Shown here: positions 38,888-46,871 of the stretch, piece by piece | How the letters are laid out: each line of letters begins with the position of its first letter | Position numbering within the stretch: position 1 is the stretch's first letter | Origin: Filomicrobium insigne | Lineage (GTDB): Bacteria; Pseudomonadota; Alphaproteobacteria; Rhizobiales; Hyphomicrobiaceae | Assembly: GCF_900104305.1 (NCBI RefSeq) | Contig: NZ_FNJC01000006.1 | Coordinates: forward strand, 50,067 to 114,066 | Direction: 5' to 3' | DNA: 64,000 bases | The notes under the pieces: generated by a model | The model's database searches: none | The model's input: only the letters and a program-made list of their open reading frames with translations | Told to the model about the DNA's origin: nothing | Position numbers and translations under genes: made by a program

Positions 38888-39267
38888 ATGGGACCCGATC
38901 TGTCGCTGTCCGACAAAATCAAACTGGCGATCGTCGCGCTGGGCGTGCTCGCCGGCGCCGTGCTCTGCTTTATCGGTCCCGCGGAGTTGCGGGAGGACGT
39001 GCCCTACCACCGCGAACTGGGGCTCGGCTTCGGCGCCTCGGTGCCTTGATCTTCCTCGCGCTCTTCAGCGTGCGCGCCAAAGCCTTCCTGATCTTCATCA
39101 TCGTCACGGCCCTCGCCCTCGGCGAAGCCGTCGTCACCATGACCTTCCCCTTCCCCAGCTGGCAATTCATCGGCCTCGGCGTCGTGACGCTTCTTACCGC
39201 ATGTTACGCGGTGTTTTGTTTGATCGATGCGGTGCAGGGGAGAGATCCAAGTGGGGTGGATGGGTGA
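38888..39267 (+). pseudogene. Small membrane protein gene with an apparent frameshift
   Basis: GGGGAGGTGTC precedes ATG 38888. The first frame encodes 53 residues with one hydrophobic segment (IVALGVLAGAVLCFIG) and stops at 39049. The overlapping next frame continues with a clearly membrane-like product (GALIFLALFSVRAK, FLIFIIVTALALGEAVV, FIGLGVVTLLTACYAVFCLI) to 39267. Joined near 39040 they give about 126 aa with four hydrophobic segments. No slippery heptamer is visible, so a mutation or a base-call error is more likely than programmed shifting. Family unknown. Confidence 0.6.
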
Positions 39268-39338
39268 GGGACAGCAATCATAAACTGACCATGACCAATA
39301 AAACCAATGACCTTTGCCTATATAACAGGATCAACATA

Positions 39339-40829
39339 ATGACAGAGCTAGCCAAGCGGTTGTCAAACTTACCAAGCTTTGGCGGGATTGATGCCACCAC
39401 AGACAACATTTTAATTCAAGCGTTCGAAGACCACGATGCATACAAATCTATAATATCATTTGAAAAAACAATGATAACGGGAAGAAAAGGCAGTGGAAAA
39501 TCCGCAGTTTATCGCAAGTTGCTCTCTCTCGCCAACTGGAACACATTCACTCTCGGATTCACATTCTCAGATTACCCTTGGGATTTTCACGCAACCCAAA
39601 AACAGCAAGGCGTCCCGAGGGAAGAATGCTATCGAGAAAGCTGGAAGTACTTTATCGGGCTAGCGATATCAAAACTGCTCCTCGAAAATTCAGGCGCCAG
39701 ACACCATGGGAACGATAGCAATTTCGCCTACCAAGATATAGAAAAGTTTGTGACCGATAGTTACGGAACGACAAACCCAGACCTAACGAAGATATTCACG
39801 CCTGGAACAACGATCAAACTATCAGGAAGACTTTCACTGCCTGGCGCATCAGCAAAGGTCGAGCCCATTGCCATAAACCACCTCCCAAAATTCTACTCGG
39901 AAGTAAACCGAAACATAGCAGATTGTATAATCAGAAGCCTATCAACAGAACAACATTTCTACATATGCTTTGACGAGCTAGACATCGGCTTCGACCCAAA
40001 TGACACAGAATACAACTCGCGGCTCATTGGCCTAATCAGAGCCGCAAAATATTACAACGACAGATTTCGCCAAGAAGAACTGCGGGCGAGTGTGATTATA
40101 CTGCTGAGAAGCGACATATGGTCGATGATCAGATTTGAAGACAAAAACAAATTAACTCAATCACAAGTCAAAGAAATAACTTGGGGGCAGGACAATGGAC
40201 CCCACTGCCTCAGGGAGTTGATGGAACGAAGGTTTACAGCACTTCTTGGCGACGATACCCCCATCCGTTGGGTGGACATTTTTGACGAACAAAGAAAAAT
40301 GAGAGGAAATCAATCAAAGTATGCATACATATGCGATCGCGGATACTTACGACCCCGCGATATAATTCAATTCTGCAACGAGGTTCTGGAAAAATTTAAA
40401 GACGACAACCGCTCGGGACGCTCATTTGAGAATAAACACGTCCAAAACGCGGAGCAGGATTATTCCGATTATTTCCTTCAGGAATTAGACGACGAGCTAC
40501 ACAAACATTCAGAGAAATATCAACATTATTTTGAGCCACTGAAACGGCTTTCAAAGCTAACCTTTTCAAAAGAGGATTTTGACACTGCTTGGCACGAAGT
40601 GAGATCACTCTTTTGCGAGCCCGACAACCCTACAGATGCTTTGACCGCCCTATTCGAATTCTCCGTTGTCGGATACCTAACTTCTGGCGGACATGGCGGT
40701 GGCGGTAAGTATGTGTGGCGATACCGTGACCCCAGGAGTAAATTCAACCCGGACGCAAAGTTTTTCAAGGTCCACCTAGGACTAAAGAATGTATTCGATT
40801 TAAAGTTATACCAGAGAAAAAAGAAATAA
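39339..40829 (+). CDS. Lone P-loop ATPase, Sll1717-like, A+T-rich
   Basis: 496 aa. Walker A TGRKGSGKSA is near residue 48 and Walker B YICFDELDIGFD near residue 207, with an RSDIW sensor-like segment after it. The C-terminal third has Trp- and Phe-rich segments and a winged-helix-like end with GGHGGGGKYVWRY. Start at ATG 39339 with AGGA 8 bases upstream; ATG 39291 in the same frame is possible. Base composition is visibly richer in A+T than all neighbours, indicating transfer. The architecture resembles Sll1717-type ATPases, some of which occur in defence islands; no partner gene is adjacent. Confidence 0.72.
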   Translation: MTELAKRLSNLPSFGGIDATTDNILIQAFEDHDAYKSIISFEKTMITGRKGSGKSAVYRKLLSLANWNTFTLGFTFSDYPWDFHATQKQQGVPREECYRESWKYFIGLAISKLLLENSGARHHGNDSNFAYQDIEKFVTDSYGTTNPDLTKIFTPGTTIKLSGRLSLPGASAKVEPIAINHLPKFYSEVNRNIADCIIRSLSTEQHFYICFDELDIGFDPNDTEYNSRLIGLIRAAKYYNDRFRQEELRASVIILLRSDIWSMIRFEDKNKLTQSQVKEITWGQDNGPHCLRELMERRFTALLGDDTPIRWVDIFDEQRKMRGNQSKYAYICDRGYLRPRDIIQFCNEVLEKFKDDNRSGRSFENKHVQNAEQDYSDYFLQELDDELHKHSEKYQHYFEPLKRLSKLTFSKEDFDTAWHEVRSLFCEPDNPTDALTALFEFSVVGYLTSGGHGGGGKYVWRYRDPRSKFNPDAKFFKVHLGLKNVFDLKLYQRKKK

Positions 40830-40872
40830 CAGAACATCATTATAATTTTTCTATAGAGGGCGCCACGCAGAC

Positions 40873-41000
40873 TGTCATCGCGGAACTTTGCCCCCGGGAT
40901 CCAAGGTTCAGCCGTTGCCCAACGCGAAGAGTGAAGCACAACCTCGGAACCATCCCCCAGCCGAGAGTTGGATCTCGGCAATGAATGCCGGGATGACGGT
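40873..41000. repeat. Palindromic interspersed repeat, copy A
   Basis: About 128 bp, the most degenerate copy. It shares with copies B-D the left end (TGTCATC...CCCCGGGATCCAAGG), a centre with GCCGTTGCC and AACGCGA, and the right end GGATC-CGGCAATGAATGCCGGGATGACGGT. Left and right ends are mutual inverted repeats. Confidence 0.85.
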
Positions 41001-41138
41001 TGAAGAGTGGGGGACGTGCGGAGTCTGGTGAGCAAAGGCTAGGATGGCAGGCTGACGGTCGCGGATGTGGAGGGCGTGACACCTGAGTAGCGAAGGCAGT
41101 CGTTCGTGGCGGACGGCTTCCCTGCAAACAACTCCGCC

Positions 41139-41290
41139 TGTCATCCCGGGGCTTGTCCCCGGGATCCAAGGTTCAGCGGTTACCGACGCGAAGGGGGCAG
41201 CAGAAGCACGCAGCGGACTCCCCAGCTCTGGTCTGGATCCCGGCAACCCCGGCAATGAATGCCGGGGCAAGCAAATGCCGGGATGACAGT
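41139..41290. repeat. Palindromic interspersed repeat, copy B (upstream of GIY-YIG)
   Basis: About 152 bp. Left hairpin CCCGGGG-CTTG-TCCCCGGG. The right arm is expanded by an internal duplication (GGCAACCCCGGCAATGAATGCCGGGGCAAG region). It ends 60 bases before the GIY-YIG start codon. The terminal GTCATCCCGG / CCGGGATGAC pairing is intact. Confidence 0.88.
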
Positions 41291-41350
41291 GGCGGGCGTT
41301 GAAAGATAATAGCCAGGGCACGGCATACTCCGATGATGCAGGAGATCCGC

Positions 41351-41662
41351 ATGCGCCGATTTTGGGTTTACATTCTCGCCAGCAGTCCACGCGGAACTCT
41401 GTACATCGGCATGACGAACGGTTTGGTCCGGCGCGTGGAAGAGCATCGCGACGGAACCGGCTCGGTGTTCACGCGACGGTATGCCATTCATCGCCTCGTG
41501 TGGTTTGAGGAACTCCCCAATGTGCAGCAGGCGATCCAGCGCGAAAAGACGCTGAAGGAATGGCCGCGCGATTGGAAGCTGAACCTCATCGAGCGAGACA
41601 ATCCGAATTGGATTGATCTTTATCCTTCGTTGCCGGGTGTCGCGCCGCTCAGGAAGCTTTAG
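41351..41662 (+). CDS. GIY-YIG nuclease family protein flanked by palindromic repeats
   Basis: 103 aa, single-domain GIY-YIG nuclease (UvrC N-terminal/UPF0213 type). The motif is split as WVYILAS...TLYIGMTN, followed by LVRRVEEHRDG with the catalytic Arg and EKTLKEWPRDWKLNLIE with the metal-binding Glu. ATG 41351 has GGAG 6 bases upstream; an earlier in-frame ATG at 41333 lacks it. It lies between repeat copies B (60 bases upstream) and C (11 bases downstream). This is the arrangement expected if the nuclease acts on, or spreads with, the repeats. Confidence 0.88.
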   Translation: MRRFWVYILASSPRGTLYIGMTNGLVRRVEEHRDGTGSVFTRRYAIHRLVWFEELPNVQQAIQREKTLKEWPRDWKLNLIERDNPNWIDLYPSLPGVAPLRKL

Positions 41663-41673
41663 CTTCACCTCAA

Positions 41674-41785
41674 CCGTCATCCCGGGGCTCCAAGGTTCAG
41701 TGCCGACGCGAGGGGTGAAGCACGACCTCGCAACGAACACCCCAGCCGAGAGTTGGATCCCGGCAATGAATGCCGGGATGACCGT
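41674..41785. repeat. Palindromic interspersed repeat, copy C (downstream of GIY-YIG)
   Basis: About 112 bp. It lacks the CTTGTCCCCGGGAT half of the left hairpin but keeps CCGTCATCCCGGGG, the GCCGACGCGAGGGGTGAAGCA centre and the right hairpin ATCCCGGCA-ATGAA-TGCCGGGAT. Confidence 0.86.
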
Positions 41786-41863
41786 GGTGGGTGTTGAGGG
41801 CGTGAAGCGTATGCAGTGAACGCAAGCGTTCGTGGCTGGCAAGACCCGAGAAAAACATCTCAT

Positions 41864-41991
41864 CCGTCATCCCGGGGCTTGTCCCCGGGATCCAAGGATC
41901 AGCGGTTGCCGACGCGACGGGTGAAGCAAAACCGCGCAACGGACACCCCAGCCGAGGGTTGGATCCCGGCAATAAATGCCGGGATGACGGT
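41864..41991. repeat. Palindromic interspersed repeat, copy D
   Basis: About 128 bp, the cleanest copy. Ends CCGTCATCCCGG and CCGGGATGACGG are perfect reverse complements. Internal hairpins are CCCGGGG-CTTG-TCCCCGGG on the left and ATCCCGGCA-ATAAA-TGCCGGGAT on the right. Preceded by a linker (GAGGGCGTGA...GCGTTCGTGGC) that also precedes copy B. Confidence 0.9.
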
Positions 41992-42068
41992 AGTGGGTGC
42001 GTGAACGCATGCGCGTACCTTCTCCGCACGAGGCAGTCGCCGCGCACGCGCTAGCGCCAAACACAAAA

Positions 42069-42099
42069 ACGCACCGGCGCATGTCTGCAACCGGTGCGT
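42069..42099 (-). terminator. Intrinsic terminator of the PRC-barrel-like gene
   Basis: Stem ACGCACCGG/CCGGTGCGT with a 13-base loop. On the minus strand it is followed by TTTTTGTG. It lies about 40 bases after the stop of the minus-strand gene ending at 42139. Confidence 0.75.
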
Positions 42100-42138
42100 C
42101 CTCGCTCGTCGTTAGGCCCGATACGCGGGGTTCGGATC

Positions 42139-42741
42139 CTACTTCTTCTTGAACTGCTCGGCCTCTTTGCTCGTGACGGAGGCGGTCAGCTTGTCGCCGT
42201 CCTTGCTGATCTTGTCGATCGGCAGAACGTAGGTCGTCGCGAAGAAGCCCGAGCCCAGAATGCCAGAGGTCTCAACCTCCACGCTGGAAACCTTACCATC
42301 GGCCTCGTTCACACCGACAACCCTGCCGAGTTCCTTCCCTGCAGAGTCAACGACGTTCAGACCGTCGACATCCGACGCCGTAAGGGCCGGAGCCGCAGGA
42401 GGTGTCTCGGCCTTTTCAGCCGGCGCCTCGGCTGGAGCCGGTTCAGACGGCGTTGCCGCAGGGTCCTCTGCCTTCTCAGCAGGTTCGCTCGGAGCCGCCT
42501 CTTCTGCCGGGGCAGCAGCCGGCTCTGATGGCGTGGCGGCAGGCTCCGCAGCCTTCTCGGCTGGTTCGGTCGGAGCGGGTTCTTCCGCAGGTGCTGCAGC
42601 CGGTTCAGACGGAGCCGCAGCCGGCGCCTGCTCTTGTGTCTGTGCCGGGGTGGTGTCCGGCTCCGGGTACTGCGCGAAGGCAGATGATCCCATTAAACCC
42701 GTCACGAGGATCGTCGAGAGAGTCATCGCAAGATATCGCAT
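42139..42741 (-). CDS. Secreted Pro/Ala/Glu-repeat protein with a PRC-barrel-like domain
   Basis: About 200 aa. A signal peptide (MRYLAMTLSTILVTGLMGSSAFA) is followed by a low-complexity region of about 95 residues built from PSEPAAAPAEE-PAPSEPAEKA-type units. The C-terminal domain (LTASDVDGLNVVDSAGKELG onward) matches the PRC-barrel pattern, including GRVVGVNEADG and SVEVETSG. The repeat units are imperfect tandem copies and could vary in number between strains. Start 42741 or the in-frame ATG 42759. Probably periplasmic; function unknown. Confidence 0.82.
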   Translation of the reverse strand: MRYLAMTLSTILVTGLMGSSAFAQYPEPDTTPAQTQEQAPAAAPSEPAAAPAEEPAPTEPAEKAAEPAATPSEPAAAPAEEAAPSEPAEKAEDPAATPSEPAPAEAPAEKAETPPAAPALTASDVDGLNVVDSAGKELGRVVGVNEADGKVSSVEVETSGILGSGFFATTYVLPIDKISKDGDKLTASVTSKEAEQFKKK

Positions 42742-42972
42742 CAATTTTGTATCCCCCATTGAATCGATCTTCGGGCGAGGACCAAGCCTCGCCTGCGCGT
42801 TCTATGACATACTCAGGCTCGCTGACCAAATTTCGACGCGCTCGCACATCTGATTGCGAGGGCTCGCAATCTGGCATGCCAAATGCCTCCAATCCGGCGC
42901 AAAGAAAGTTCGTGAGCGGCCGACAGTGTTTATGGGAAACCACGTGCCACATCACTCAAGAAAGGCGGCGCA

Positions 42973-43350
42973 ATGATCGATCATGTCTCGGTGGCCGTGC
43001 GCGACTTGGAGCTCAGCGGCAAAGTCTATGAAGGCATGCTCGCCCCACTCGGGCTGACGCGGCTCGTCACCCGCGAAACGGCTATCGGCTTCGGCAAGCG
43101 CTATCCCGAACTCTGGCTCAATCAACGGCCCACCCTCGTTGGCGTGCCCGCCGATACCGGCTTCCACATCTGCCTGCTCGCACCGACCGAAGACGCCGTG
43201 CGCGCCTTTTTCGATATCGCACTCGCGGAAGGCTGCATCAGCGCTGGAGCACCGGGCCCGCGCCAAGCCGCGATGACGCCCTACTTCGCCGCGTTCGTCT
43301 ACGATCCCGACGGCAACAAGATCGAAGCCGCGAATTTCCCCAGCGCGTGA
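42973..43350 (+). CDS. VOC family (glyoxalase/bleomycin-resistance fold) protein
   Basis: 125 aa. It begins MIDHVSVAVRDLELSGKVYEGMLAPLGL, the hallmark of VOC proteins, and ends VYDPDGNKIEAANF with the expected metal-ligand Glu. The first-half ligand His is in HVSVAV and another in FHICLLA. AAAGG lies before the ATG. The substrate is unknown; many such single-copy members act in detoxification. Confidence 0.9.
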   Translation: MIDHVSVAVRDLELSGKVYEGMLAPLGLTRLVTRETAIGFGKRYPELWLNQRPTLVGVPADTGFHICLLAPTEDAVRAFFDIALAEGCISAGAPGPRQAAMTPYFAAFVYDPDGNKIEAANFPSA

Positions 43351-43487
43351 GCTGCGAACCATACCGCCCGAAACGCCGCCATCTGGTCAAAGCAAGCCCC
43401 TGCGCCGCCGGCCGCACGAAACCAAGTGCGGCTTCCGCGCATTTCAAAGTTGCATACGCCAAAGACTGACCATCGATGGAGTAAACC

Positions 43488-43697
43488 ATGCCCAATTCAC
43501 ACACAGCCGCTTGCGAGAGCTGCCGCTTTTATGACGACCACAAACTCAACGACGCGACCGCTGAGGACGAACACGGGCTATGCCGCTTCAATCCCCCGGT
43601 GAACCAGCCCGATCCGCTCGGCCACGGCTTATGGCCGGTTGTGGCGGCCGAAGACTGGTGCGGACACTTTTCGCCCGAGCAACTCGCGGCGGAATGA
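43488..43697 (+). CDS. Small four-cysteine protein
   Basis: 69 aa. Cys9-x2-Cys12, Cys32 and Cys58 in a compact protein with many aromatic residues (CRFYDDH, GLCRFNPPV, WPVVAAEDWCGHF). The CxxC...C...WCG pattern suggests a zinc or iron-sulfur site. No signal peptide. It stands between the VOC and aminopeptidase genes with about 140 bases on the left. I have seen similar unnamed proteins in related bacteria but do not know a function. Confidence 0.72.
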   Translation: MPNSHTAACESCRFYDDHKLNDATAEDEHGLCRFNPPVNQPDPLGHGLWPVVAAEDWCGHFSPEQLAAE

Positions 43698-43811
43698 ACG
43701 AGAGCCTGCTCTGAACGTTTTAAGCGAACGCCGGCAGCACTGGAGCACCGGCGCGAAGTCGTGCAGTCTGCGCGGATGACATCAACTGAACCGCGAGGCC
43801 GCACGCCCCTT

Positions 43812-44777
43812 ATGACTGAAGCCGCAGAAAAGAAACCCGAGATCCGCCCCGCGCAAATCCGTCCCTATGACGCGATCATGCTGGATGTCGGCGACGGGCA
43901 TTGGCTCTACGTCGAGGAGGTAGGCAACCGCGACGGAGTCCCCGCCCTGTTCCTGCACGGCGGGCCGGGCAGCGGCGCCCAGCACACGAGCCGCAACGTG
44001 TTCGATCCCGAACGCCACCGCGCCATCCTGTTCGATCAGCGCGGCGCAGGTCGCAGCCATCCCTACCTCGCGCGCCACGCCAACACGACCGCGCACCTTA
44101 TCAATGATATCGAGCGCATCCGCTCACACTTCCGGATCGAGAAGTGGCTTGTGGTCGGCGGCTCCTGGGGCTCGACCCTCGCGCTCGCCTATGCCGAAGC
44201 CCACCCGAAGCGCGTCGCGGGCATGGTGCTGCGCGCCATCTTCCTGGGAACGCGTGCCGAGGTCGAATGGGCGTTCATCGAGGGCCCGAAACGCTTTCGC
44301 CCCGAACTCTATGCCGCCTTCGTCGCGTTCCTGGATAAGCGGGAGCGCGACGATCCGCTCGAAGCCTATCTCGCCCGCCTCAACAATCCCGACCCGGCCG
44401 TCTACGCCCCCGCCGCGCACATGTGGAACGCCTACGAACGCGCGCTGTCGCAGCTTGCGCCGCGCAATGCCAAACTTCCAACGAGCTTCGATAAAAAAGC
44501 GCGACTGCCCCCGACAGCGCTAATGGAAGCGCACTACATCGCCAGCGACTTCTTCCTGCAGGACGGCCAGTTACTCACCAACGCGCACGCGCTCGCACGC
44601 ATCCCCGGAACCATCGTGCAAGGCCGCTACGATTTGTTGTGCCCGCCCTCGGCAGCCTACGCCCTCGCCCAGCGCTGGCCGCATGCCAAGCTCGAACTCG
44701 TCGATGGCGCGGGCCACGACGTCAACGAGCCGGGCATTCTGCCGGCGATGCAAAAAGCGTTGCTGGAATTGACCTAA
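43812..44777 (+). CDS. pip: Prolyl aminopeptidase (alpha/beta hydrolase)
   Basis: 321 aa, peptidase family S33, removes N-terminal proline from peptides. The oxyanion loop HGGPGSG, the nucleophile elbow GGSWGSTLALAYA, Asp in QGRYDLLCP and His in GAGHDVNEPG form the triad. The helical cap typical of the family lies between about residues 135 and 245. Several in-frame starts exist (GTG 43761, ATG 43776, ATG 43812); none has a good Shine-Dalgarno, so the N-terminus is uncertain. Confidence 0.92.
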   Translation: MTEAAEKKPEIRPAQIRPYDAIMLDVGDGHWLYVEEVGNRDGVPALFLHGGPGSGAQHTSRNVFDPERHRAILFDQRGAGRSHPYLARHANTTAHLINDIERIRSHFRIEKWLVVGGSWGSTLALAYAEAHPKRVAGMVLRAIFLGTRAEVEWAFIEGPKRFRPELYAAFVAFLDKRERDDPLEAYLARLNNPDPAVYAPAAHMWNAYERALSQLAPRNAKLPTSFDKKARLPPTALMEAHYIASDFFLQDGQLLTNAHALARIPGTIVQGRYDLLCPPSAAYALAQRWPHAKLELVDGAGHDVNEPGILPAMQKALLELT

Positions 44778-44786
44778 CGGGGATCA

Positions 44787-44817
44787 GCGGGAGAGGAGCG
44801 ACAGGCCTCTCTCCCGC
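44787..44817. terminator. Bidirectional hairpin terminator
   Basis: Stem GCGGGAGAG/CTCTCCCGC with a 13-base loop. It sits exactly between the ends of the convergent prolyl aminopeptidase and DUF1269 genes. There is no long T tract, so strength is uncertain. Confidence 0.55.
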
Positions 44818-44823
44818 CTGCGC

Positions 44824-45378
44824 TTACGATGCCTTGGATTGAGGTGCGGCCGCTGCATCGTTGGCCGCCGTGTGTTTCGACAGCGCCTCCTGCAGCCGTG
44901 CCTCCTGCTCCGGTGACAGCGACGAGCGCAGCACGCGGCCGGGGAACTTCGAGAGTTCGGCCAAGACTTTCTCAGGTTGCGCTTTCCGCACCAGAACGAA
45001 CAGCGCGGAGCTGTCGTTGGGGAGCGTTTGCGCCAGAGATTCGATGAACTTGTCGTCGATACCGTAGTCGACGAGCGTGCCCGACAGAGCACCGCCGCCG
45101 GCACCCGCGAGCCCGCCAATCGCGAAACCTGCGAGCGGGTTGAGGAACAGCAGTCCCACGAGCGTGCCCCAGAGCGCGCCGGTCAATCCGCCGGTCGCCG
45201 CGCCCATGCGGACCATATTCACACTTTGCTTGAGCTGTATTTTGCCGTCGGGCTGTCTAATCACAACGACGGCGTCTTCAAGATCAACCAGATACTCTTT
45301 TTGCATCCGGCGGAGGTCGGTCAGAACTTGATCGGCTTCCTGCGGGTTATCAAAACCAATTGCAACCATTTCTGCCAT
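44824..45378 (-). CDS. DUF1269 family membrane protein
   Basis: 184 aa. The N-terminal soluble part (AEMVAIGFDNPQEADQVLTDLRRMQKEYLVDLEDAVVV) is the conserved DUF1269 start. The centre has a glycine-rich hydrophobic hairpin (MGAATGGLTGALWGTLVGLLFLNPLAGFAIGGLAGAGGGALSG read in parts), and the end is Ala-rich and soluble. The family is often stress-linked. An EcfG-like promoter on the minus strand lies about 55-70 bases upstream. Confidence 0.88.
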   Translation of the reverse strand: MAEMVAIGFDNPQEADQVLTDLRRMQKEYLVDLEDAVVVIRQPDGKIQLKQSVNMVRMGAATGGLTGALWGTLVGLLFLNPLAGFAIGGLAGAGGGALSGTLVDYGIDDKFIESLAQTLPNDSSALFVLVRKAQPEKVLAELSKFPGRVLRSSLSPEQEARLQEALSKHTAANDAAAAPQSKAS

Positions 45379-45424
45379 TGGGGAACCTCAAAATCATACA
45401 TGGGGGGTCAATGTACGTTTTGAG

Positions 45425-45449
45425 AACCGCGCCGGATGAACTTCGTTCC
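45425..45449 (-). promoter_or_regulatory. Candidate EcfG-type promoter for the DUF1269 gene
   Basis: On the minus strand GGAAC (45449-45445), 16 bases, then GGTT (45428-45425). The -10 element deviates by one base from CGTT, so it is weaker than the others. Confidence 0.4.
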
Positions 45450-45467
45450 ATTCGCCCCTGATCACAC

Positions 45468-46682
45468 TCATGTTTTTGCCGGAGACGGAGTCGGCTTGCG
45501 GCCCGTAAGCTGGCGTAATCGCGACATCGAGAAGACGCCGAACACCGGCCCCAGCCCCAGAATGATAAGAACGACGGGCCAGCCGGTCGTCTCCGCCAGT
45601 AAGGGCGCCAACTGCACGGTGAGGATGGTTAAGGCGAAACCCAGCGCCGTCTGCAGCGTCATGAGGCTGCCCGCGTTCTCCGCCACCGCCGTATCCGCCA
45701 CGATCGCGGAGAATTGCGGAGAGTCCGGCACGATGCTGATGCCCCACAGCAGGATCAGAACGAACGTCAGCCACGCCGGACCACCGAACGTCAGCGCGGT
45801 CCCGACAGCGCACGCCCCACTCACCACCATCGCGATGATCGTGACTTCCGGCTTACCGATCTTGTCCGCAAAGAGCCCGCCGATAACGCAGGCCACACCG
45901 CCAAGCCCGATCGCGAGAAACGCCGTGAGCTTGGCAAACTCCACCGCCTCGTTGTTCGGCATCGTCGCGCTATAGGACGTCGCCGCCACCACGCCGATCC
46001 ACGCCCACATGGCGTAAAGCTCCCACATGTGGCCGAGATAGCCGCCATAAGCGAGCCGGATGCGCCGGTCCGTCCAGGCGACCTTGATGCAGTTGATGTC
46101 GAAGCGCTTGGCCCGGGCGTGATACGGCCCAAGACCGCTTGCGAGAACGAGAAGCCCTCCGAGAATGGCTGCAACGGATGTGATACTCACCGCCGTCCGC
46201 CAGTCCGCGCCGCCAAGCAGCGAGGCCAGATGCGGCGAGGCAGACCCCAGCGTCACCGCGCCGACGAGAAGACCGATGAGCAGCCCGCGATCTTTCGTGC
46301 CCCACCCAGCCGCGATCTTCATGCCGACGGGATAAGCCCCCGCGAGCAATGCGCCAGTCACGAACCTCATGGAGATCGCCAGCACGCCGCCGATAGGAGC
46401 CACGAGCAGAACGGCGTTGGCCAATCCGGCTGTGACCGCACACAACATGAAGACGCGGCGCGGATCGAACCGGTCCGCCAGCCCGAGGAACGCCGAGATC
46501 AGCGCGCCGACGACAAACCCGGCTTGCACAGCGCTGGAAAGAAGCGCCTGGCGCACGGGCGACATCTGACTTTCCGCCACCATCTCCGGCAGCACCGCCG
46601 CGGAGATGAACCAGAGGCTCAATGTCAGAATTTCAGCAACGACCAGTATAGCGATGGATTGAAACTTGTTCCCGTGCGCCAC
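45468..46682 (-). CDS. MFS transporter
   Basis: 404 aa with about 12 hydrophobic segments and the MFS loop 2-3 pattern (FLGLADRFDPRRVF). The N-terminus FQSIAILVVAEILTLSLWFISAAVLPEM is typical. The central loop after TM6 is long and hydrophilic (GPYHARAKRFDINCIKVAWTD). There is no marker of substrate. Flanked by the DUF1269 gene and an unrelated plus-strand gene. Confidence 0.9.
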   Translation of the reverse strand: MAHGNKFQSIAILVVAEILTLSLWFISAAVLPEMVAESQMSPVRQALLSSAVQAGFVVGALISAFLGLADRFDPRRVFMLCAVTAGLANAVLLVAPIGGVLAISMRFVTGALLAGAYPVGMKIAAGWGTKDRGLLIGLLVGAVTLGSASPHLASLLGGADWRTAVSITSVAAILGGLLVLASGLGPYHARAKRFDINCIKVAWTDRRIRLAYGGYLGHMWELYAMWAWIGVVAATSYSATMPNNEAVEFAKLTAFLAIGLGGVACVIGGLFADKIGKPEVTIIAMVVSGACAVGTALTFGGPAWLTFVLILLWGISIVPDSPQFSAIVADTAVAENAGSLMTLQTALGFALTILTVQLAPLLAETTGWPVVLIILGLGPVFGVFSMSRLRQLTGRKPTPSPAKT

Positions 46683-46871
46683 CTTAGCAATCCACCCCGT
46701 TCCTCAGCATCGTCCGTCTGCGCGAACTCGAAGAAATCTCACGATCTTGCACGGAAGGGAAGATGTTGGGGGCATTGGGTCGGATCTGCGGTGATGACTG
46801 AGGGAGGACTCAGGTGACTACTGATCGTTTTTGGTTAATCTGTCACTTCCAAGGCGGTTTGAGGGAAAGAT

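Noticed and set aside
39030..39050. Programmed ribosomal frameshift in the small membrane gene
   Set aside because: No slippery heptamer or downstream pseudoknot could be seen; a mutation or base error is the simpler reading.
38883..39338. Upstream extension of the ATPase frame giving a 648-residue protein
   Set aside because: The extension reads as a shadow of the frameshifted membrane gene (Arg/Pro/Ser-rich). A better start with AGGA lies at 39339.
41180..41863. 227-codon minus-strand open frame across the repeats
   Set aside because: It runs antisense through the GIY-YIG gene and two repeat copies; the repeated peptide fragments come from the palindromes.
40873..41991. CRISPR array
   Set aside because: The repeats are 110-150 bp, palindromic, unevenly spaced and only four in number, with no cas genes.
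45714..46817. 367-codon plus-strand frame over the MFS gene
   Set aside because: Antisense shadow of the transporter, very rich in Arg, His and Asp with no domain.
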